Part shown: one piece after another, positions 16,951 through 25,272 of the stretch
How positions within the stretch are numbered: the first letter of the stretch is position 1
Layout: each line of letters begins with the position of its first letter
Assembly: GCA_038133845.1 (NCBI GenBank)
Contig: JAYPUA010000010.1
Location: 23,630-87,629, forward strand
From: JAYPUA01 sp038133845
GTDB lineage: Bacteria; SAR324; NAC60-12
Length of the DNA stretch: 64,000 nt
Direction of reading: 5' to 3'
Translations under genes and position numbers: made by a program
The notes under the pieces: model-generated
Told to the model about the DNA's origin: nothing
Seen by the model: only the letters and a program-made list of their open reading frames with translations
Database searches by the model: none

Positions 16951-18227
16951 AACTGGCTGGAGTAGCGCTGCAACAGTTCCATTTCGCTCATGGACTCCGT
17001 CAGAGTGATTTCATGACGTTTGTTGAGCAGGTAGGTGTGCAGGAACTCCTTGGAGAAGCCTGCACGAAAGGAGGCATCCGCCTCCAGGGCATCCAGAGAG
17101 GCGGCCAGGGTTTCCGGAAGTCGCCGCACTCCCGTCGATGGATCCTGTTCCACCTGATGAGTTGGCAGGGACACCAGGGGAGGCCCCTGTTCCTTCAACC
17201 CCAGCATCCCTGCCCGGATCACGGCGGCAAGCATCAGATAGGGATTGGCCGTCGCGTCTGCAGTCCGAAACTCAAAGTGCGTGCTCTCTGGCCCCTCCCC
17301 GATCCGCGTCATCCGGATCGCCGCCTTGCGGTCCTGCTCCGCAAAGTTGTTGAAGTAGGCGGTCCAACGTGGCGGACGGTAGCGCATCGCCGAAATGACG
17401 CTTGGAGAGCTGAAGGCCAGCACCGCCTCGATGTGTCCCAGGATGCCCTGCAGGAACGAAGATGCCTGTGCTGAAGGCTTCCCCGAGGGGTCGCAGTTCC
17501 GGGGACTTCCGTCCGTCCCCTGCAGGGAGAAGTGAACGTGCAGGCCGCTCCCCACCTTTCCGGGATCGACGATTGGAGAGAAGGACAACCTCCGCTCCTT
17601 CCGCTGAGCGAGCAGGTCGGCAACCAGCCGGATCAGCGTCAGTTGATCTGCAGCCTCCATCGGGCTGTTCCGGCCCAGGGTCACCTCATACTGCGCGGCC
17701 CCGTTCTCGGCATGCAGGGACTTGAGCCTCACACCAGCCTGATCCAGCAGCCTTGCATAGTCAATGAGGAAGGGTTCCTCTTCGAAGAGCGAATCCAGCG
17801 TGTAGGCGTTCAGGGCCGTTCTGGGACTGTCCAGCAGGTAGAACTCTTGTTCCAGCCCCACCACCAGCCTCAGCCCCAGCTCTTCCAACTCCTGGATGGC
17901 CTGCTCCAGCACGCTCCGCGGACAGCTCACCCAAGGCTCGTCGCTCAGAGTCACCACCCTTCCCGGAAGCAGGCGTGTGACCGGGGCATCGGGAGCGACC
18001 TCCAGTTCAATGATCTGCTCCTGAGCCGGAACCATCAGCACGTCGCCAATCTCCGGAACCGGCGCGGGCGTCAGATCGCCAAAGCAGGTGATCAACGCGT
18101 TGCTTGGAATCCAGCCAAGGCGGACCTCCCGGGTGGAATGCCCCGGCTTGAGGATCAGGGACTTTCCCCGAATCACTCCCGAAAGGTCCGGCTGATACAG
18201 GTGCAGAAACTCTGGTGTGCCTGCCAC
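16947..18227 (-). CDS. Glutamine-synthetase-like gamma-glutamyl ligase
   Basis: The open frame extends to 18608, but the conserved protein begins at the GTG at 18227 (VAGTPEFLH), 2 nt after the upstream permease stop; this gives 426 residues. Glutamine-synthetase features: the first metal-binding strand VGLEQEFYL, ENGAAQYEV, the GLHVHFSL nucleotide motif, RKAAIRM and the EFRTADATANPYL block. It is shorter than GlnA and lacks the GlnA adenylylation loop, as in PuuA/GlnA-III-like enzymes that glutamylate amines. In this operon it probably activates the imported compound or an amine from it. Substrate unknown. Confidence 0.83.
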   Translation of the reverse strand: MAGTPEFLHLYQPDLSGVIRGKSLILKPGHSTREVRLGWIPSNALITCFGDLTPAPVPEIGDVLMVPAQEQIIELEVAPDAPVTRLLPGRVVTLSDEPWVSCPRSVLEQAIQELEELGLRLVVGLEQEFYLLDSPRTALNAYTLDSLFEEEPFLIDYARLLDQAGVRLKSLHAENGAAQYEVTLGRNSPMEAADQLTLIRLVADLLAQRKERRLSFSPIVDPGKVGSGLHVHFSLQGTDGSPRNCDPSGKPSAQASSFLQGILGHIEAVLAFSSPSVISAMRYRPPRWTAYFNNFAEQDRKAAIRMTRIGEGPESTHFEFRTADATANPYLMLAAVIRAGMLGLKEQGPPLVSLPTHQVEQDPSTGVRRLPETLAASLDALEADASFRAGFSKEFLHTYLLNKRHEITLTESMSEMELLQRYSSQF

Positions 18228-18229
18228 GC

Positions 18230-19018
18230 TCAGCGCCTCCTCTGCGAGATGTGCCAGGGAATCATCATCCGCTCCAGCAAGGTGACCATGCCAAACATTC
18301 CCAGCCCCAGCAAGGTGAGCAGGAAGATCCCGGCAAAGGCCAGGTCCGGACGCATGTTTCCGGTGACGATCTGGATGTAGAAGCCCAGCCCCTGGTCGCT
18401 CCCAATGAACTCCGCAATCGCCGCCCCGACCGTGGCGTTGATCGCAGCATACTTGATCCCGACAAAGCACTGAGGCAGCGCGTACGGAATCCGGATCTTC
18501 AAAAACACCTTCCAGCCCGATGCCCCGGTAACCTTGGCAAACCGGTCCAACTCGGTGCTTAGCGAGCCAAAGGCCAAGATCGCGTTCAGGACAATCGGGA
18601 AGAAGCAAACCAGGAACACAATGATCACCTTGGGCAGCAGGCCAAATCCCAACCAGGAGATGAACAGCGGCGCAAAGGCAATCTTCGGCACCATCTCCAC
18701 GCTGACAAAGAACGGATAGATCGTTCTGCGCAAAATGCTGGAAAAGGTGATCGCCAGCCCCAGAGGAAGCGCCAGCAGCACGGCGACCAGGAACCCGAGA
18801 ATGGTCTCCAGCCCGGTGATGTAGGTATACTCCATCAGGCGCGGCAGATCAGCCGAGGCGTTGGAGACAATGGCAGAGGGCTTGGTCAGGATGTACTCCG
18901 GGATCTCAAACCAGTCGATCGACTGCTCCCAGAACCAGAAGAACGCAATGAAGAAGGCGAACATCATCCACGACTCGGACAGCCAGCGCCCGATGCGACT
19001 GAGCGTCTTGGCACTCAT
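18230..19018 (-). CDS. ABC transporter permease, NitT/TauT (SsuC-like) family
   Basis: A 262-residue integral membrane protein with about six hydrophobic segments and the BPD-transport EAA-like loop at residues about 165-185 (AKVTGASGWKVFLKIRIPYALP). It matches SsuC/TauC/ThiX-type permeases, which work as homodimers with an ATPase and a periplasmic binding protein; both are encoded immediately upstream. The start overlaps the ATPase stop by 4 nt (ATGA). Confidence 0.92.
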   Translation of the reverse strand: MSAKTLSRIGRWLSESWMMFAFFIAFFWFWEQSIDWFEIPEYILTKPSAIVSNASADLPRLMEYTYITGLETILGFLVAVLLALPLGLAITFSSILRRTIYPFFVSVEMVPKIAFAPLFISWLGFGLLPKVIIVFLVCFFPIVLNAILAFGSLSTELDRFAKVTGASGWKVFLKIRIPYALPQCFVGIKYAAINATVGAAIAEFIGSDQGLGFYIQIVTGNMRPDLAFAGIFLLTLLGLGMFGMVTLLERMMIPWHISQRRR

Positions 19019-19782
19019 ATCACCCCGTATCCCTGAAAGACCGCCTGGATGTCGGCCATGTAGGCGCCAAAGCGCGCCTCACGCTTGATCTCCAGATCCC
19101 TGGGGAACGGAAGATCCACCTCAATCACCTGATCGACCCGCCCGGGCCGCGGAGTGATGATGAAAATTCGATTGGACATCTGAACCGCCTCCTCAATGCT
19201 GTGGGTCACCATCACCACCGTTGGACGCTCGTCCATCCAAAGCCGCTGCAGATCCCGGCGGATGTTCTCCCGGGTCATGGCATCCAGCTTGCCCAGAGGT
19301 TCATCCAGCAACAGCGTCTCCGGCTGATGAATGAGCGCCTGGCACAAAGCCGCACGCTGTTGCATTCCTCCGGAGAGTTCGTGTGGCATCATCTGCTCCA
19401 TGCCGTCCAACGACACCGAGTTGAGCAACTCTTTCACCTTCGAAGTGTGGGCTTCCGGGTTCATGCCCCGCATCTCTAGCTGAAGATGAATGTTTCCCAG
19501 AACGGAGCGCCAGGGGACCAGGGTGCTCTCCTGAAACATCACCCCCACATCGTTGCGAGGACGGTTCACCGGAGTCCCATTCAGGACGATGCTCCCGGTG
19601 GTCCGCTCCTCCAGCCCGGCAATCATCATCAGCAGAGTGGATTTGCCGCACCCGGAGGGTCCCAAAAGAGAGACGAAGTCCCCCTTGCCAATTTCCAGAT
19701 CCGACGGGTCAACGGCATTGAGCGGACCGTCATCCGTCTCAAACACCTTGGAGACCCCTCGGAGGCTGATTGCAGTCGTCAA
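19015..19782 (-). CDS. ABC transporter ATPase, NitT/TauT (SsuB-like) family
   Basis: A 255-residue nucleotide-binding subunit. The Walker A motif is GPSGCGKST, the signature is LSGGMQQR, Walker B is LLLDEPLGKLD and the switch His is in MVTHSIEEA. The sequence MFQESTLVPWRSVLGNI is typical of the Ssu/Tau/Nrt group. It powers import by the adjacent permease. It follows the binding-protein gene after 59 nt and overlaps the permease gene. Confidence 0.95.
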   Translation of the reverse strand: MTTAISLRGVSKVFETDDGPLNAVDPSDLEIGKGDFVSLLGPSGCGKSTLLMMIAGLEERTTGSIVLNGTPVNRPRNDVGVMFQESTLVPWRSVLGNIHLQLEMRGMNPEAHTSKVKELLNSVSLDGMEQMMPHELSGGMQQRAALCQALIHQPETLLLDEPLGKLDAMTRENIRRDLQRLWMDERPTVVMVTHSIEEAVQMSNRIFIITPRPGRVDQVIEVDLPFPRDLEIKREARFGAYMADIQAVFQGYGVI

Positions 19783-19841
19783 GTCAAAGCACGAAGGTGG
19801 GGACCTCCAGAGAAGATCCCCGTTTTCAATGAGTCAGGGAA

Positions 19842-20831
19842 TCAGGGAATGAACTGGTTGGTGTAGAAGGCCGATGCCGGCTGATTGGTCTTCAGATCAT
19901 TGAAGTCCTTCATCAAAGAGAGCATGTCGCTCCAATCGGATGCGACGTGGAGCCCCAACCGCTTGCTCGAGTTCCCCTTTGAGTACAGAATCCCCAGAGT
20001 CACATCCAGCACCGAGCGCGCCTGTGCCTTCCCAGCCTCTTCAGCCATCGTGCCTCCCACAATGTCAGCCATGGAGTTGACCGCGGCATCCGGGTTGCGC
20101 TCGGTCTCCTGATACGCCACCACGGTAGCCCGGACGAAGCGCTCCACCAGCCCCGGATTGTTGGCCAGGGTATCCTTGTGCGTGGTCACACAGTATCCCA
20201 CCTGATTCACACCAAAGTCCGAGTAGGCGAAGGCAACAGGGTCCTCCCCACCGTTGGCCTTGATCTCCGCAGGCTTGTCGTCCAGCCCACCCAGAATCGC
20301 CACCGCACCTCCGGCTCCCTGCAGATAGCTCGATACCAGAGCGCCGTCCGGGACATTTGTCAAGTTGACATCACTCACCGACATCCCGTTGTTCTTGAGC
20401 ACCAGCGGGAAGAACGTGTTGACCCCCGCGTTGGCCGTGGTCAGGATCTTCTTGCCCTTCAGGTCACTCACCGTTCGGACCCCGCTGTCCGGGCGCACCA
20501 GGATCGCTTCGGTTCCGGTGGCGTCAATCACCGCCACAGAGACGATCGGCGCACCCTTGGCTGCCAGGTTGACCATCGCGGCACAGGAGCCGTAGGCAAA
20601 GTGACTGTCCTTGTTGGCCACCAGCCGGTGTGCTGAAGAGGAGCCGTTTCCAGACCGAATGTCCAGGTCGATCCCTGCCGCCTTGTACAGGCCCTTGTCC
20701 TTGCCATAGGCAAACCCGGCGTGAGATCCGTAATACATCCAGTTCAGCCTTAGCCGAACCTCATCTGCCGCCTGAACCTGAAAGACCGTGGTCAGCAACA
20801 GGAAACTCGTCAAGGCAATCGCTTTTTTCAT
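19842..20831 (-). CDS. Periplasmic substrate-binding protein, NMT1/SsuA-like
   Basis: A 329-residue exported binding protein. The signal peptide is clear (MKKAIALTSFLLLTTVFQVQA, cut before ADEV). The mature start RLRLNWMYYGSHAGFAYGKDKGLYKAAGID is the hallmark of the NMT1/THI5/SsuA group that binds taurine, sulfonates, nitrate, thiamine precursors or phthalate-type ligands. The ATG at 20831 follows AGGAG; the open frame before it is not needed. It is the first gene of the importer and catabolic operon and lies downstream of an operator-like palindrome. The ligand cannot be deduced. Confidence 0.9.
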   Translation of the reverse strand: MKKAIALTSFLLLTTVFQVQAADEVRLRLNWMYYGSHAGFAYGKDKGLYKAAGIDLDIRSGNGSSSAHRLVANKDSHFAYGSCAAMVNLAAKGAPIVSVAVIDATGTEAILVRPDSGVRTVSDLKGKKILTTANAGVNTFFPLVLKNNGMSVSDVNLTNVPDGALVSSYLQGAGGAVAILGGLDDKPAEIKANGGEDPVAFAYSDFGVNQVGYCVTTHKDTLANNPGLVERFVRATVVAYQETERNPDAAVNSMADIVGGTMAEEAGKAQARSVLDVTLGILYSKGNSSKRLGLHVASDWSDMLSLMKDFNDLKTNQPASAFYTNQFIP

Positions 20832-20954
20832 GTGAACTCCTTGGAAGTGTGCAGCCCTTGGCTGCTTTTGAATGATTCGAGGGCTGAGCCCCTCTGCCCA
20901 CCCCATTCCTCCTGCATCTGCAACTCGAGAAGATTCTCTCCAATCACATTAGGT

Positions 20955-20988
20955 ATGTTGTATACAACATCCAAAAGGAGAAGGTCAA
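20955..20988 (-). promoter_or_regulatory. Promoter with overlapping 16-nt palindromic operator
   Basis: On the minus strand TTGACC (20983-20988) and TATACA (20959-20964) are separated by 18 nt. The -10 box lies inside the perfect palindrome ATGTTGTATACAACAT (20955-20970). TTGTATACAA-type sites are typical operators of FCD-type GntR regulators, and a frameshifted gene of that family ends this operon. The rest of the 356-nt interval 20832-21187 shows no gene. Confidence 0.68.
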
Positions 20989-21187
20989 ACGGTTTTCTTC
21001 AAAATCGGAAACCTCCAATCAGGAAGCGGGTGTTCCTGTTCCAGCGGGAGGGCCGCGGCGACTCTGACCGTGAGCAAAGTGAGGGGTGGGTTGCGTCAGC
21101 ATTGTGCTTTTTCGGAGATGCGCGCAGACTGGTGCGTCCCTTGCCTATTCCGCAACCCGTCCGGAACCTGACCGCTCCCCTCTTCTG

Positions 21188-22450
21188 ATGAAAGGAATAC
21201 TGCCCTTGGACCAGCCTGCACCCTCAACATCCCTCCCGAACTCCAAAGATCTGGGGCTCTTTGAGTTTGTCATCCTGGCAGCGATGATGCAGTCCCTGGT
21301 CGCGCTCTCTGTCGATGCAATGCTCCCGGCGTTGCCTCAGATCGGGCGCGACCTGCAGGTCGCGCGGGCGAACGACACCCAGTTGGTGATCATGGCGATG
21401 TTCACCGGCTTCACGTTGGGGCAGTTGGCCTATGGACCGCTGTCCGACAGCCTGGGACGAAAGCGGCCAGCGTTTCTGGGGTTTGCCATCTATCTGCTGG
21501 GGAGCGCAGTCTGCATCTTCTCCACAACCCTGCCCATTCTATTGGCCGGGAGGGTGCTGCAAGGGCTCGGAATTGCGGGTCCTCGGACGGTGATGAATGC
21601 CATCGTCCGCGACCTCTATCAAGGTCCGGAGATGGCCCGGGTGATCTCCTTCATCATGTCCGTCTTCATCCTGGTTCCTGCGATCGCCCCGACGATTGGT
21701 CAGGGGATTCTCCTGCTGGCCAGTTGGCGGGCGATCTTCGTGATGTTCGTCTTCGAGGGGCTCGCCGTGATGACCTGGTTTGGCCTCCGACTCCGAGAGA
21801 CGCTTCCGGAGGAGCGGCGCGTCCCGCTCTCTGTGAAAACCACGATCTCCGGAATCCGGGAAGTCTTCCGAATCCGAGAAGCGCTGGGCTATACGCTGAG
21901 CACGGGCCTCGTCTTCAGCCCGTTCCTCGCGTACCTGAGCGGAGCGCAACAGATCTTCTCGGAAGTCTTTGACAAAGCTGAGGAATTCCCTTACCTCTTT
22001 GCGATCCTGGCCCTCTCGCTGGGGACCGCCTCCTTGCTCAACTCCCGGCTCGTCAAGCGTTTTGGGATGTACCAACTCTCCCTGATCAGCATCAGCGTCT
22101 ACTCCATCAGCGCCATCGCCTTTCTGGTGCTCCTGGAGACGCTGTTTCCACAGCCCCCGCTGGTTATGTTCATGGGCTACCTGATCCTGACCTTCCTCTG
22201 CATCGGCCTGCTTTTCGGAAACCTCAACGCTCTGGCCATGCAACCTCTTGGGCACATCGCCGGAGTCGGCGCCTCCGTGGTCGGAACCGTCTCCATGCTC
22301 ATCTCCATCACCGTAGGCATCTTCATCGGCCAGTCCTTCGACGGAACCGTCTTTCCGCTGATCACCGGATTCGCGGTCTGTAGCTCGCTGGCAGCCCTGA
22401 TCATGCTCTGGACTCAGCAAGGCCAGCCGCCACAACTTCACACACCCTGA
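21188..22450 (+). CDS. MFS drug-efflux transporter, Bcr/CflA family
   Basis: A 420-residue protein with about 12 hydrophobic segments. The motif-A loop is GQLAYGPLSDSLGRKR and the motif-C-like segment includes LQGLGIAGPRTVMNAIVRDLY, both typical of Bcr/CflA multidrug/H+ antiporters. The frame is open from 21086, but the ATG at 21188 places about 25 hydrophilic residues before the first membrane helix; the ribosome site is weak, so the start is uncertain. It is divergent from the importer operon and may be a passenger or export a related compound. Confidence 0.88.
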   Translation: MKGILPLDQPAPSTSLPNSKDLGLFEFVILAAMMQSLVALSVDAMLPALPQIGRDLQVARANDTQLVIMAMFTGFTLGQLAYGPLSDSLGRKRPAFLGFAIYLLGSAVCIFSTTLPILLAGRVLQGLGIAGPRTVMNAIVRDLYQGPEMARVISFIMSVFILVPAIAPTIGQGILLLASWRAIFVMFVFEGLAVMTWFGLRLRETLPEERRVPLSVKTTISGIREVFRIREALGYTLSTGLVFSPFLAYLSGAQQIFSEVFDKAEEFPYLFAILALSLGTASLLNSRLVKRFGMYQLSLISISVYSISAIAFLVLLETLFPQPPLVMFMGYLILTFLCIGLLFGNLNALAMQPLGHIAGVGASVVGTVSMLISITVGIFIGQSFDGTVFPLITGFAVCSSLAALIMLWTQQGQPPQLHTP

Positions 22451-22681
22451 AATTTCAGCAGCTTGGCTCGGGAGCCCCCCCTTAACCTCCTCGGCGGATT
22501 TTTTTCATCATTTTTTAAATTTACATAATATTTAAATTTTATGATTAAAAATAACATCAATCAAAAGAGGGTGCACAAGTTCCCGGAAAATTTGGTGGAG
22601 CTTCCCAAGCTGTCGATTTTCGCAAGGATGTGGCTATGCTGGTGGCTCAAGCCTGCCTGTTCCTCGTGACCTGTTGCTGGA
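22451..22681. other. AT-rich intergenic segment
   Basis: This 231-nt interval is strikingly AT-rich from about 22499 to 22570. It contains T-runs and a 16-mer (TAAATTTACATAATAT, 22516-22531) that also occurs at 13072-13087. It may carry a promoter for the downstream outer-membrane protein gene. I see no convincing terminator: the short GGCTC/GAGCC stem is well separated from the T-run. Confidence 0.4.
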
Positions 22682-23974
22682 ATGCTGAACTTCACCTCGG
22701 CGGCGTCAAAGCCCCTTCTCCGTCATCCTCGTCTCTCCGGAGCGTTGCGATCTGTACGATGGGCACTCCTCGGTTTGGGGATGTTGGGGGGGCTGACCGG
22801 TACGGTCCAGGCCTTTGACGGGGCGATGCAGGTGGAGCACTCCTACCTGAATCCGGAGAACTTTCTGGACCTGCAGTCGTACCAGTTCGGGCCGCAAAAG
22901 GACCGAGCCTGGAGGAGGGCCGAGGAGGGCTGGAGAACCACCGGAGGCAGCCTGGGGCTGGACCTGCTCTACACCCGACTGCAGGTGAAGCTTTGGGAGC
23001 GGTTGCCTCACGGGTTTGCGGCCGGCTTGTCTGTGGACCACGAGGAGTTCTACGAAATCAAGCCGCTACGCTATCAAGTCGAGGTGGAGTGGAGGCCCAT
23101 AGCGCTTTGGGGAGTCTCGCTCATCGGCATGCCGTCCTACGACAAGCGCAACGCGGACCAGGGCGTGGCCCTGACGTTTGGACAGCGAACCGGTTCCTAC
23201 TTGCGCGTGAGCCACCTACCGCAGAACCTCTTCTACAATGAAAAGAACCTCTACGACAACAGCAGCTTGAACCCTCACCCGGTTGAGAATCAGGTCGAGG
23301 GTGCGTGGTTTGGAGAGTCCTGGGAGGCCGCCTTCCGGCAGCGTTGGGACCTGCCAAGCCAGTTCGAGGATCCGGACCGATCCGTGACATTTCACCACCA
23401 GGGTCTGGAACGCTGGGCTCTGCTGGAGTACACCGACCGCCAGCAGCGGGTCTGGGGCTGGAAGCAACGGTTCCTGCAGTCCAGGAAGGCCCGGGAGGCT
23501 CCGCCGTCAGGGACATCACAGGACCGCCGAAGGCAAACGCTGGAGTGGCACTCGCAGACCCTGGAGGTGGAGTGTCCGGGCGAGAGTCTTGCGGCTCCGT
23601 CCGGCCAGAGCTACGGTCTGGGAATACGTTGGGATGTGTTCCGAAACCACTTGGTCGTCACAGCTGACCCGAAAAGCAGCGAGGATTTTCAGCTCACTAC
23701 CCTCCAGATCTTCGGCAGTTGGCGTGATCCGGGCCCGGAACACGCCTGGGAGTATGGGCTCTACCTGGGCGCAGTGGAAAAGCGCATCGTCTACGAAGAT
23801 CCGGGAACGCCCGCAGATCATGAGCCCTCCACTCAGGCCAAGCTGCGCGTCAGCTGGGATTTGCTGCATGCAGACGGACAGGGCTCCTGGATGATCACCA
23901 CCACCTGGAACCTCGACGGTCTTCCCCGCGACTTCTGGGACGGCGGGAACATGACCTATCAGCGGACGTTTTGA
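22682..23974 (+). CDS. Putative outer-membrane beta-barrel protein
   Basis: A 430-residue protein I do not recognise by family. A hydrophobic segment near residues 26-44 (LLGLGMLGGLTGTVQA) with a likely cut before FDG suggests export. The rest alternates polar and hydrophobic residues, is rich in Trp and Tyr, and ends in YQRTF; a C-terminal aromatic residue is a common assembly signal of outer-membrane barrels. No enzymatic motif is seen. It could be a channel or a structural barrel. The gene stands alone, convergent with an MFS gene. Confidence 0.6.
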   Translation: MLNFTSAASKPLLRHPRLSGALRSVRWALLGLGMLGGLTGTVQAFDGAMQVEHSYLNPENFLDLQSYQFGPQKDRAWRRAEEGWRTTGGSLGLDLLYTRLQVKLWERLPHGFAAGLSVDHEEFYEIKPLRYQVEVEWRPIALWGVSLIGMPSYDKRNADQGVALTFGQRTGSYLRVSHLPQNLFYNEKNLYDNSSLNPHPVENQVEGAWFGESWEAAFRQRWDLPSQFEDPDRSVTFHHQGLERWALLEYTDRQQRVWGWKQRFLQSRKAREAPPSGTSQDRRRQTLEWHSQTLEVECPGESLAAPSGQSYGLGIRWDVFRNHLVVTADPKSSEDFQLTTLQIFGSWRDPGPEHAWEYGLYLGAVEKRIVYEDPGTPADHEPSTQAKLRVSWDLLHADGQGSWMITTTWNLDGLPRDFWDGGNMTYQRTF

Positions 23975-23990
23975 GCTGCGCGCTCACGCC

Positions 23991-25226
23991 TCACCCAGGC
24001 TCCACCGGGATGATCGGGGCCGGCGGGAGGAGTTTGCTGTAGTGCTGAGCCAGCAGCGCAGCCAGCGTCGAGCCTCCAGCCAGTGCCATCAGCACCAGCA
24101 CCCCGCGGGCGAAGTCCTCGTAACCTCCCACCGCCACGACCATTGAACCGCCAAGCACCCCCAGCCCCATCTGCAGGGCGCCCACCATTCCAGAGGCACT
24201 GCCTCCCAACGGGCCTGCCGAGGCGATCGCCCCCATCGTCGCGTTAGCCATCACGAATCCGGCCGAAATGCCGAAGACCAGACAGGGCAGACCAATCAGG
24301 AGCGGGTGTCGCCACCCAAGCAGCGAAGGAAACAGGAGCGCGCTCATTGCCACCAGGGACAGCGCGCTTCCGGCCAGGGTCATCCGCTCCAGCCCCAACC
24401 CCTGCACGAAGCGCTTGGTGATGAAGTTCCCTGCCGTGTAGCCCACTGGAATCAGGGTGAACCAAAAGCCCACCGAGGAAGCCTCCACTCCGATCCGGAC
24501 ATACTCGAAGGGCACAAAGCCGATCAGCGAGAGGAAGATCCCGGAGTTGCACGCCGAGGCGATCATGAAGGCCAGGAAGACCCGGTTGCTCAGCAGCTCC
24601 CGATGTTCTCGGGCCAGCGCCTTCAAGCGGACGTTCTGCAGCGGGTTGAGGTGGGTTTCCGGGAGACGCCAGAGGACCAGAACCAGAGGGATCCAGCCCG
24701 AGAGGGAGATCGCCGCCATGATGCCCCGCCAGCCAATCCAATCATTGATCAGCCCTCCGAACGCAAAGCTCATCATCGGCACCACAACCATGATCCCGCT
24801 GATCGTGGCAAATGCTCCGGCGGCCTCCACGCGTCCGTAGGAGTCGTTGATGATTGCCCGGACGATGGACGCGATCGAAGCCGCCCCGAGCCCCTGAAGC
24901 ACGCGGGCCAGCACCAGCAGCTCCAGCGAAGGTGCGACCGCTCCAGCGAGGCCTCCAAGTCCGTAGCAGACCAGCCCCACCAGCAGCGGACGCCGACGTC
25001 CGTAGCGGTCTGAGAGCGGACCGTAGACCAGCTGAGAGAGTGCCAGAGCGATGAAGTATCCGGAGAGCAGCGCCTGAGAGGCCGCCTCGTCTGCCCCAAA
25101 ATGAGAGGTGATGGAGTTCAGCGAGGGCGAGATGATGGTAATCCCGACCGCACCACAGCCCATGGTGACAGCCAGCAGCCAGATCGGGACTCTCCGGGGC
25201 TGGTTGGAGGAAGGGGTTGGGCTCAT
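23991..25226 (-). CDS. MFS drug-efflux transporter, Bcr/CflA family
   Basis: A 411-residue 12-helix carrier. Motif A reads LSQLVYGPLSDRYGRRRP and the fifth-helix antiporter region contains RVLQGLGAASIASIVRAIIND, as in Bcr/CflA exporters. It has the same architecture as the transporter at 21188-22450 but is diverged in sequence, so it is an old paralogue and not a recent duplicate. It lies 46 nt after the secreted hydrolase gene in the same direction. Substrate unknown. Confidence 0.9.
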   Translation of the reverse strand: MSPTPSSNQPRRVPIWLLAVTMGCGAVGITIISPSLNSITSHFGADEAASQALLSGYFIALALSQLVYGPLSDRYGRRRPLLVGLVCYGLGGLAGAVAPSLELLVLARVLQGLGAASIASIVRAIINDSYGRVEAAGAFATISGIMVVVPMMSFAFGGLINDWIGWRGIMAAISLSGWIPLVLVLWRLPETHLNPLQNVRLKALAREHRELLSNRVFLAFMIASACNSGIFLSLIGFVPFEYVRIGVEASSVGFWFTLIPVGYTAGNFITKRFVQGLGLERMTLAGSALSLVAMSALLFPSLLGWRHPLLIGLPCLVFGISAGFVMANATMGAIASAGPLGGSASGMVGALQMGLGVLGGSMVVAVGGYEDFARGVLVLMALAGGSTLAALLAQHYSKLLPPAPIIPVEPG

Positions 25227-25272
25227 TCAGGACACCTCTGGTGGGGAGCAGGTCGTGGGGAAAAGCGCTTGG

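Noticed and set aside
18228..18608. N-terminal extension of the glutamine-synthetase-like frame
   Set aside because: It lies in the permease gene in another frame and does not resemble the family; GTG at 18227 fits the operon spacing.
13059..20992. Shared CCGTTTGAC around both -35 boxes as a common regulatory site
   Set aside because: The same nine bases also occur inside coding sequence, for example near 43, 8936 and 56349, so sharing is not specific.
22480..22510. Rho-independent terminator after the MFS gene
   Set aside because: The only stem (GGCTC/GAGCC) is short and about 20 nt from the T-run, so it is not a convincing terminator.
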